DNA of 17,630 nucleotides from Dysgonamonadaceae bacterium (GTDB lineage: Bacteria; Bacteroidota; Bacteroidia; Bacteroidales; Azobacteroidaceae), in contig JAITTA010000062.1 in NCBI GenBank assembly GCA_031287395.1, positions 1 through 17,630 on the forward strand, in the 5' to 3' direction. Made by a program: the position numbers and the translations under genes. This document shows positions 1 through 6,786 of this stretch, one piece after another; position 1 is the first letter of the stretch; each line of letters starts with the position of its first letter. The notes beneath the pieces were generated by a model. The model did not search any database. It was not told where the DNA came from and saw nothing but the letters and a program-made list of their open reading frames with translations.

Positions 1-1157
1 TATCGTGGCTGGACTACCTGAAATTACGGGCTTCTTACGGTATTCTGGGCTCGACTTCATATACCGCCGACGGACTATTTTCCGCCTATCTTTACCGGGA
101 TGTATGGGAACCTCAAGGCACTTACAATGTATCGGGATTCAACAACATCGCCAGGGAATCGCAAACAGGAAATCCCAACGTGGGTTTTCAGAAAAGCTAC
201 GAATTCAATACAGGAATAGATATTCAATTATTCAACCGTTCCCTGTCCCTTTCCGCCGGATATTTCAATAACATCCTGTATGGAATGTTGGCAAACCTGG
301 GCGACATAACTCCCGGAATAAGCGGTAAAAATGCGACGCTGATGATGCAAAATTACAAACAGTTCAAATCTACCGGATGGGAAGCCGAAGCGCTCTTCAA
401 AAAAAGAGTATCGGATTGGGAAGTATCTCTGGGAGCCAATTTCTGTTACGGCATCAACAAAATTACAAAAGAAGCCAATCCCAACTATCCCGAATCATTT
501 GCCGGTTTGAGAAAGATAAGCAGAACAGGGGATGTCCTGGGACACCGGTATATCGGAACGTTCGAAACCCAGGCGGATATTGATGCCTCTCCAAAACAAG
601 CTTTCGGTACGATTCGTATAGGCGATCTCCAATACCGTGATACGAACGGCGACAACACCGTGGACAACAAAGACCGTGAAGTGATTGCCAACACCACCCC
701 TTCGATAGAATACGGCATCACCATAAAAATAGCATATAAAGGTTTTAACCTCGATATATTGGGGTACGGACTTGGCGGTTTCGACCAGGTACTGGACAAC
801 AAGTATTACCAGATATACGGTTCGCGTAAATATTCCAATGTGTTGGTAAACGGACTTCCCAACGGGAATCCGCATCCGGCGCTCAGCCCGGAATACAGAA
901 ACAACAATTTTATTGCTTCCGACTATTGGGTAGTGGACGGCAGTTATTTCAAACTGAGAAATCTGGAGTTGGGCTACACCCTACCTTATTTGCTGACCGA
1001 AAAAATAGGAATAGGACAATTGAAAGTATATGTGAGGGGAGCCAATCTCTTCACAATATCTAAAATCAAAGATCTTGACCCTGAAGACTTGAATGCGGGC
1101 ATTGGCAATTTCCCTTTGTGCAGAACAATGACCGGAGGAATTTCACTTTCATTTTAA
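1..1157 (+). CDS. SusC/RagA-family TonB-dependent outer-membrane transporter, C-terminal part
   Basis: This is the 3' end of a SusC-type TonB-dependent receptor, the outer-membrane barrel that imports glycan oligomers under a SusD lid. The reading frame is open from base 3 to the stop at 1155-1157, giving 384 residues, against about 1000 in a full SusC, so the plug and N-terminal part lie upstream of the window. Visible barrel signatures are 'LKLRASYGILG' near the start, an aromatic-rich 'DYWVVDGSYFKLRNLELGY' strand pair (residues about 304-322 of the visible part), 'KVYVRGANLFTISK', and the closing 'GGISLSF' with a terminal aromatic residue typical of barrel insertion signals. It lies 10 bases before a susD-type gene in the same direction, as in nearly all Bacteroidota PULs. 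The apparent GTG start at 180 is internal and is not the true start. Substrate cannot be read from this portion. Confidence 0.95.
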   Translation, partial: SWLDYLKLRASYGILGSTSYTADGLFSAYLYRDVWEPQGTYNVSGFNNIARESQTGNPNVGFQKSYEFNTGIDIQLFNRSLSLSAGYFNNILYGMLANLGDITPGISGKNATLMMQNYKQFKSTGWEAEALFKKRVSDWEVSLGANFCYGINKITKEANPNYPESFAGLRKISRTGDVLGHRYIGTFETQADIDASPKQAFGTIRIGDLQYRDTNGDNTVDNKDREVIANTTPSIEYGITIKIAYKGFNLDILGYGLGGFDQVLDNKYYQIYGSRKYSNVLVNGLPNGNPHPALSPEYRNNNFIASDYWVVDGSYFKLRNLELGYTLPYLLTEKIGIGQLKVYVRGANLFTISKIKDLDPEDLNAGIGNFPLCRTMTGGISLSF

Positions 1158-1167
1158 TTCTTTAAAT

Positions 1168-2973
1168 ATGTTAAATCGTATGAAAAATTTTGTAAAGTCA
1201 TTTTTTCTTCTTATCTTTATATTATTAGGATTCGCTTGTTCCGATTTCCTGGATCCTAATACCGATAACACAATGACCGAAGAGGAAGTTTTCGATAATG
1301 CCGCTTATTTCTGCGGACCTTTGATGGATGTATACAATGCTTTACCGGACTACTTCAACATAGAAATGGATAACATGACCGATAATTCGGTGGACGGAAA
1401 ACTGTCCGGCGATTATTATCTCTGTGGTATAGGAGCTTTGAGGCCGGACTATAACCCGTTGGATAACTGGACAAATGCCTATCTTCAAATCCGGAGAATC
1501 AATCAGTTTCTCAAAAAAATGGTATTGAACCCCAGCGCCGTCGTACCGACACCGGTACGTTTCTATGCTATCACGACGCCACAAGACAGCATAGACAATG
1601 TCCGGGAATTCTATCGTTTGTATGGAGAAGCTTACTTCCTGAGGGCATTGTGGCTGTCCGATCTGTTAAAGAATTTCGGAGGCGTCGCTCCCAACGGACA
1701 AGTATTAGGAGTTCCCCTTGTAGGCGACCGGGAGTTGAATGTAACGGATGACCTGAACATCCCCCGCGCTTCATACGCCGATTGCGTTCAGGCTATTGTT
1801 AACGATTGCGATACGGCTGCCAAGTATCTCCCTGTGGAATACAAAGGAACCGACCGCGTAACCGGACAAAGTATGAACGGCAGAGCATCCGGTATCAGTG
1901 CGATGGCTCTGAAAGCAAGGGTGTTATTGTATGCCGCCAGCCCCGCGTTCAACCCGGAGAACCGGAAAGAACTCTGGGAAAATGCGGCAATTGCAGCAGG
2001 AAATGCGATCAAAGCGGTAGGCGGAGGTTTCCAGGATTTGGTGAACGCTCCCACAAATGAAATAGGAGGTGCATACTATTTCAACCAGTTACAGGACAAA
2101 ACATGGAACGATAACGGAAAAGATTTATTCTTCCGTTCGATCATTACCTCCGGAAACAGGGATTACGAAACCAATAATTATCCTCAATCCATGTATGGAT
2201 CGGCAGTTACCAACCCTTCCCAGAATTTTGTGGATGCTTTTCCGGATAAGAACGGTTACCCTATTTTCGAAAACGGCGCTACTTATAGCGAGAATAATCC
2301 GTTTGCCGGCAGGGACCCACGCTTGGCGCTCTATGTCGCTTTCAACGGATCCCAAATGGGACCGGGCAATTATCACACCATCGAAAGTTATGAAGGAGGA
2401 ATTGATGCCTACATGCCTTTAAAAAAGACTTCACGGACTTCGTATTACCTCCGGAAATTAGTTCGCCCGGGTACGGTTTCGTTAATCCCCGGAAGTCTGA
2501 CGGGAACCACACGCGCATACATTATCCTGGGTAAACCCGAATTGTATCTCAATTATGCGGAAGCAGCCAACGAAGCATGGGGTGTGAAACAAGACCCGAA
2601 AGGATTCGGATTTTCAGCTTATTCGGTACTGCAAAGAATCCATAAAAAATATGGAAGCGGAGACCAGTACCTCAATAATGTGATTGGCGAAAGCGTCGAC
2701 AAATTCCGGTCGTATATTCATAACGAACGCCGGTTGGAACTGAGTTTTGAAGGGCATTATTATTACGATCTGAGACGATGGGTCTCCGATAAGAGCACAA
2801 ACTCAATCAATACGGATGTTTACGGAATGGAAATCACTAAGAACGCCGATAATACTTTTTCTTACAAACGGAAATTCCTCGAAAAGAAAGATTTCAAATC
2901 GCCGTATCAACCGATTCCTTACATGGAACTGTACAATGCTCCGTCGCTGGTTCAAAATTACGGCTGGGAATAA
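1168..2973 (+). CDS. SusD/RagB-family glycan-binding outer-membrane lipoprotein
   Basis: This is a 601-residue SusD-type protein, the cell-surface lipoprotein that caps the SusC barrel and binds the incoming glycan. The N terminus is a lipoprotein signal peptide ending 'ILLGFAC', with Cys24 the likely lipidated residue. The next residues, 'SDFLDPNTDNT', match the usual opening of mature SusD proteins ('LD-P' soon after the Cys). A TPR-like helical region follows, including 'YGEAYFLRALWLSDLLKNFG' (residues about 152-171), the classic SusD 'EAyFLRA' helix. The C-terminal SusD region carries 'GKPELYLNYAEAANEAWG' and 'IHNERRLELSFEGHYYYDL', the standard 'E-R-x-x-E-L-x-F-E-G-x-R/Y' block, so the protein is complete. 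Starting at Met5 (base 1180) would also give a good signal peptide; I kept the upstream ATG because it lies 10 bases after susC. It is in one operon with the flanking genes. Confidence 0.96.
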   Translation: MLNRMKNFVKSFFLLIFILLGFACSDFLDPNTDNTMTEEEVFDNAAYFCGPLMDVYNALPDYFNIEMDNMTDNSVDGKLSGDYYLCGIGALRPDYNPLDNWTNAYLQIRRINQFLKKMVLNPSAVVPTPVRFYAITTPQDSIDNVREFYRLYGEAYFLRALWLSDLLKNFGGVAPNGQVLGVPLVGDRELNVTDDLNIPRASYADCVQAIVNDCDTAAKYLPVEYKGTDRVTGQSMNGRASGISAMALKARVLLYAASPAFNPENRKELWENAAIAAGNAIKAVGGGFQDLVNAPTNEIGGAYYFNQLQDKTWNDNGKDLFFRSIITSGNRDYETNNYPQSMYGSAVTNPSQNFVDAFPDKNGYPIFENGATYSENNPFAGRDPRLALYVAFNGSQMGPGNYHTIESYEGGIDAYMPLKKTSRTSYYLRKLVRPGTVSLIPGSLTGTTRAYIILGKPELYLNYAEAANEAWGVKQDPKGFGFSAYSVLQRIHKKYGSGDQYLNNVIGESVDKFRSYIHNERRLELSFEGHYYYDLRRWVSDKSTNSINTDVYGMEITKNADNTFSYKRKFLEKKDFKSPYQPIPYMELYNAPSLVQNYGWE

Positions 2974-3006
2974 GTGATAATTGATTAAAAATTAAAATAT
3001 ATACGT

Positions 3007-3957
3007 ATGAGACAAAATATGATTTTTAGAAAATCCCCAACATCCCTGAGATTAAAACTCATTTGCTTGAGCGCTATTTTATTAGTTTCATGTGGGTTTG
3101 AAGATGTAGAAGACACCTATTCATACACTTCGGTTCTATTCCCTTACGGGGCTTATAACCGGAACCTTATTGTAGGAGAAGGGCTGAAACTCGACGTCGG
3201 GATTATTTTCTCAGGAGTGCTTAATAATAAGCAAGACAGAAATATCCAATATGTCATTGACCCTTCTCTTGTAACCGGGGAACAAAAAACGGTACTGCCT
3301 TCAACGTTTTACACCTGTAAACACCCTTCCCTGATCGTGGTGCCTAAAGGAGAATTGAAAGGATATTTACCGGTGGCACTGGATTCCGTTGCATTCCTCA
3401 ACGACCCGAAATCGTTAACAGGAGAATACATTTTACCTCTTCGGCTCGTGTCGTCTTCCGATGTGGATTCCATCGATCCCGGGTTAAATTCCATCTGTAT
3501 TTCCATTAGTTATTATGCCAGGCAACACGGATATTACACCTATTCGGGAAAAATCAACAAAACAAAGGGCGGTTCCGTCCTGAACGATGGAGCATATGCC
3601 AATAATCCGTCCGTAACCGACAGCCGTCGTTTCCTGAAAACCGTCGGATATAATAAGTTTTGCGTGACAGCAGATGAAACAAATAACTCCGATCCTGCCA
3701 AAGGCGTTTATACATTCTTCATGGAAGTTCCTGTAAACGGCGGCGGTGCAGTAACCATCTCCGCAGATCCCAATTCACCCGTCAAAGTATACCCGGATGG
3801 AGAATCAACTTACGACGCAGATAATAAGACATTCCGGTTATCTTATACTTATACATCGAACGATGGTACCGTATGTAAAATTTCCGAAACACTCGTTTTT
3901 AGAAACAGAATCCGGGACGTACAAGATAATGGTTTGTATATCAACGAGTGGAGATGA
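3007..3957 (+). CDS. DUF1735/DUF4361-type PUL surface lipoprotein (SusE-position glycan-binding protein)
   Basis: This 316-residue lipoprotein is in the position normally held by the SusE/SGBP accessory binding protein. The signal peptide ends 'ILLVSC', with Cys29 lipidated. Residues about 35-165 resemble the DUF1735 (BT_3987-type N-terminal) beta-sandwich, with 'DPKSLTGEYILPLRLVSSS' being the usual 'Y.LPl.i.s' strand. Residues about 170-316 fit DUF4361, closing with 'CKISETLVFRNRIRD' and 'INEWR', a typical ending of that family. Such proteins sit on the cell surface and are thought to help hold polysaccharide near SusCD; direct binding data exist only for some members. The gap to susD is 33 bases and to the next sulfatase 18 bases, so co-transcription is likely. 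Met5 (base 3019) is an alternative start. The family call is recognised by pattern and was not tested by a search. Confidence 0.85.
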   Translation: MRQNMIFRKSPTSLRLKLICLSAILLVSCGFEDVEDTYSYTSVLFPYGAYNRNLIVGEGLKLDVGIIFSGVLNNKQDRNIQYVIDPSLVTGEQKTVLPSTFYTCKHPSLIVVPKGELKGYLPVALDSVAFLNDPKSLTGEYILPLRLVSSSDVDSIDPGLNSICISISYYARQHGYYTYSGKINKTKGGSVLNDGAYANNPSVTDSRRFLKTVGYNKFCVTADETNNSDPAKGVYTFFMEVPVNGGGAVTISADPNSPVKVYPDGESTYDADNKTFRLSYTYTSNDGTVCKISETLVFRNRIRDVQDNGLYINEWR

Positions 3958-3975
3958 TTTGTAAAATTTACATTT

Positions 3976-5364
3976 ATGACGATTAAATCAAAACAACAGT
4001 GGGGGAAAGCCGGAAGTATGATGGGCAGTCTGGCATTATTCTCATGCATTCCGAATGTACAGGCGGAAAATAGCCGTCCTAATATTATCTTCATCCTGAC
4101 GGACGACATGGGATTTGGAGATGTGGGAATATATGGAGGAAAATTCGTTCCTACCCCAAACATCGACAAAATGGCGGAAGAAGGTATCCGGTTCATGCAA
4201 TATTATAGCGCCGCTCCTATCAGCTCGGCCTCAAGAGCGGGTTTATTGACCGGACTTCATCCGGGCAACTGGAACATCACCAGCTATTTGCAGACGCGAG
4301 CCGGCAACCGGGAGGCCGAAATGGCCGATTTCCTCGATCCTTCCGCACAAACCTTGCCCCACATCTTGCAAAACGCCGGATACAAAACAGGGCACTTCGG
4401 GAAATGGCACTTGGGAGGAGGACGCGATGTCCACGACGCTCCGTCCATCACAAAATACGGATATGACGAATATGTCAGTACTTATGAAAGCCCGGACCCC
4501 GATCCGCTCATAACAGCCTCAAACTGGATCTGGTCGACCGGAGATAGCATTAAACGCTGGAATCGCACAGCCTATTTCGTCGATAAAACATTGGACTTCC
4601 TCAAAAAAAACAAAGGAACTCCCTGCTTCGTCAATCTTTGGCCCGACGATATGCACACGCCGTGGGTAGGTAATATGGAAGAACAAATGGTGTTTCCACA
4701 GGGAGAAAACAGCGAAAAAAATTTCCGGACGGTTTTGATCGAATACGACAGACAAATCGGACGTTTGCTGGATGGTTTGAAAAAATTGGGAATTGCAGAA
4801 AATACCATCGTCATTTTTACCAGCGATAACGGTCCGGCGCCAAGTTTCAGGGGAAGCCGTTCGGGTAATTACCGCGGATGTAAGGCTTCTTTGTTCGAGG
4901 GCGGAATGAGAATGCCTTTCATTGTCTGGAACGGTGGAAAATTAATACCCAAAGGAAAAATCGACCGGACATCGGTAGTCAGCGCTCTGGATATGTTTGA
5001 AAGTTTATGCAAAATGACCGGAACCCCGCTGCCGGAAAATTTCCGGACCGACGGAAAAGATATGAGTAAAGCTTTGACAGGTACGACGCAACAGCGAAAC
5101 AAAGCGATCTTTTGGGAATACCGCCGAAATAATAAAAATGCCTTTCCTAAACCGGCCGATACGGATCTGAGTCCCAACCTGGCCGTACGCGAAGGTAACT
5201 GGAAATTGCTGATCAATTACGACGAGTCGGATATCATGCTTTATAATCTTTATGAAGATCCGAGGGAAACAACAAACCTTTGCGAAAAATATCCGGATAA
5301 AGCAAAGGAACTCAAAGAAAAAACATTACGATGGAGACGTACCTTGCCTACATTAAAACAGTAA
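3976..5364 (+). CDS. S1-family sulfatase, serine-type, secreted (first of three)
   Basis: This is a 462-residue sulfatase that should hydrolyse a sulfate ester on a glycan. The signal sequence ends 'CIPNVQA', with cleavage likely after Ala30; 'LFSC' is a poor lipobox, so the periplasm is favoured over membrane anchoring. Active-site elements appear in order: metal-binding Asp43-Asp44 ('LTDDMG'), the formylglycine motif Ser83-Ser-Ala-Ser-Arg87 followed by 'AGLLTG', Lys143 and His145 in 'FGKWHLGG', His227 in 'DDMHTPW', Asp284-Asn285 in 'FTSDNGP', and Lys303 before 'FEGGMRMPF'. All usual S1 ligands are present. Ser83 means maturation by an anSME, not by an aerobic FGE. After the motif, 'GLHPGNWNITSYLQTRAG' shows that this is not a close duplicate of the two sulfatases downstream. 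I cannot assign a SulfAtlas subfamily or the sulfate position with confidence. Confidence 0.94.
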   Translation: MTIKSKQQWGKAGSMMGSLALFSCIPNVQAENSRPNIIFILTDDMGFGDVGIYGGKFVPTPNIDKMAEEGIRFMQYYSAAPISSASRAGLLTGLHPGNWNITSYLQTRAGNREAEMADFLDPSAQTLPHILQNAGYKTGHFGKWHLGGGRDVHDAPSITKYGYDEYVSTYESPDPDPLITASNWIWSTGDSIKRWNRTAYFVDKTLDFLKKNKGTPCFVNLWPDDMHTPWVGNMEEQMVFPQGENSEKNFRTVLIEYDRQIGRLLDGLKKLGIAENTIVIFTSDNGPAPSFRGSRSGNYRGCKASLFEGGMRMPFIVWNGGKLIPKGKIDRTSVVSALDMFESLCKMTGTPLPENFRTDGKDMSKALTGTTQQRNKAIFWEYRRNNKNAFPKPADTDLSPNLAVREGNWKLLINYDESDIMLYNLYEDPRETTNLCEKYPDKAKELKEKTLRWRRTLPTLKQ

Positions 5365-5370
5365 AAACAG

Positions 5371-6750
5371 GTGAAAAAAATAACAACCATAGTTCCTTTG
5401 GGCCTGATAACCGTACTTTCGCAAAATATACAGGCGCAGAAAGATCACCGTCCGAATATCCTTATCATTTTAGCCGATGACTTGGGATGGGGTAATGTAG
5501 GATTCCACGGAAGTAATATACAAACGCCTAACCTCGATAAGCTGGCCAAAGAAGGCATCGAATTAAATCGCTTTTATACGGCTCCGATAAGTTCTCCTAC
5601 CCGTGCAGGATTATTGACTGGTCGTTATCCGAATCGCCTGGGAATCAGGCAAACCGTTATTCCGCCATGGAGAGATTACGGCATCGATCCGGAGGAAGAA
5701 ACTTTACCTGAAATGCTGGAAAAAGCGGATTACCGTAACCGGGCAATGATAGGGAAATGGCATCTTGGACATTCCCGGAAAATCTACTATCCTTTGTCAA
5801 ACGGATTCACACATTTTTATGGTCATCTGAACGGAGCAATAGATTATTTTACTCATCAGCGGGAAGGTCAATTGGATTGGCATAATGATTGGGAAACGTC
5901 GCATGACGAAGGTTATTCTACCGACCTGATTACCGGAGAAGCTGTAAAGTGTATCGATAAATATTCGAAAGAAGGCCCTTTTTTCATCTATGTGGCTTAT
6001 AATGCTCCTCATGAACCATTGCAGGCAAAACCGGAAGATATTGCAATTTATACCGATGATGTCGAGCAGTTGAAAGGAAAAGAAAGAAAAGAAACGCTTT
6101 ATGCTGCTATGGTCACTTGTATGGACAAAGGCATCGGAACCATTCTGGAAGCTCTCAAGAGAAACAAAGTAGACGAAAATACCCTGGTCATTTTTTTCAG
6201 CGATAACGGAGCTCCGGCCAATAGCGGAGGGAATAACCTCCCACTCAGAGGAAATAAACACCAGGAATGGGACGGTGGTTTGCACACGCCCGCTATTGTT
6301 TCTTTTCCGGGGATATTTAAAGGCGGACGTAAAATCAATCAGGTAATCGGGTTTGTCGATATTATGCCCACAATCCACGGAATATTAAACCTTCGGGAAA
6401 AACCGGTCCGCCCGTTCGACGGAATAAATGTTACCGACATATTAAGCGGAAAAAAGGAAACCATAGACCGGGACTTGTATTTAGGATGCGGTGCTTTGGT
6501 TAACAACCATTACAAATTGATATTGCCGGGTAAAAACGATAACATGAAAATAAACGATGTTTTTTTGTCCTATTATCCCGATGATCCGTTCGAGAAAACG
6601 AACGTTTCCGGAGTTCATCCTTTGGAAGTATCCCGGATGCGATCGATCACAGAATATTTCGACTCCAAAGAACCTGTTTCCAAAGTAATGCCTTATGATA
6701 AAGGACGGGAAGATTTTGTAGCTCCCTTCGAATGGAAAGTAGAAAAATAA
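5371..6750 (+). CDS. S1-family sulfatase, serine-type, arylsulfatase-B-like, secreted (second of three); GTG start
   Basis: This is a 459-residue sulfatase with a signal peptide ending 'QNIQA' (cleavage about Ala22), likely periplasmic. Active-site elements are Asp36-Asp37 ('LADDLGWG'), the formylglycine motif Ser74-Ser-Pro-Thr-Arg78 ('APISSPTRAGLLTG'), 'IGKWHLG' (Lys129, His131), 'NAPHEPL' (His214), 'FFSDNGAP' (Asp278-Asn279) and Lys296 in 'RGNKHQEWDGG'. The stretch 'GFTHFYGHLNGAIDYFTH' is typical of the arylsulfatase B / galactosamine-sulfatase-like branch of S1, which also holds many algal-galactan sulfatases, but this does not fix the substrate. Thr77 replaces the common Ser in C/S-x-P-S-R, which maturases tolerate. 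The start is GTG, only 6 bases after the previous stop. It is well supported because the whole signal peptide depends on it and no ATG follows until about codon 115, inside the catalytic domain. Translation is probably coupled to the upstream gene. Confidence 0.94.
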   Translation: MKKITTIVPLGLITVLSQNIQAQKDHRPNILIILADDLGWGNVGFHGSNIQTPNLDKLAKEGIELNRFYTAPISSPTRAGLLTGRYPNRLGIRQTVIPPWRDYGIDPEEETLPEMLEKADYRNRAMIGKWHLGHSRKIYYPLSNGFTHFYGHLNGAIDYFTHQREGQLDWHNDWETSHDEGYSTDLITGEAVKCIDKYSKEGPFFIYVAYNAPHEPLQAKPEDIAIYTDDVEQLKGKERKETLYAAMVTCMDKGIGTILEALKRNKVDENTLVIFFSDNGAPANSGGNNLPLRGNKHQEWDGGLHTPAIVSFPGIFKGGRKINQVIGFVDIMPTIHGILNLREKPVRPFDGINVTDILSGKKETIDRDLYLGCGALVNNHYKLILPGKNDNMKINDVFLSYYPDDPFEKTNVSGVHPLEVSRMRSITEYFDSKEPVSKVMPYDKGREDFVAPFEWKVEK

Positions 6751-6786
6751 AAAATAAGATTCAGTAACCGATTTATAAAGAAGACG

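Noticed and set aside
180..1157. Start of the SusC-type gene at GTG 180
   Set aside because: The same frame is open to the left edge and already reads as SusC barrel sequence ('LKLRASYGILG'), so the gene continues upstream.
5797..6378. Antisense open frame of 193 codons (- strand) within the second sulfatase
   Set aside because: It overlaps an intact sulfatase domain throughout and encodes a sequence without recognisable features.
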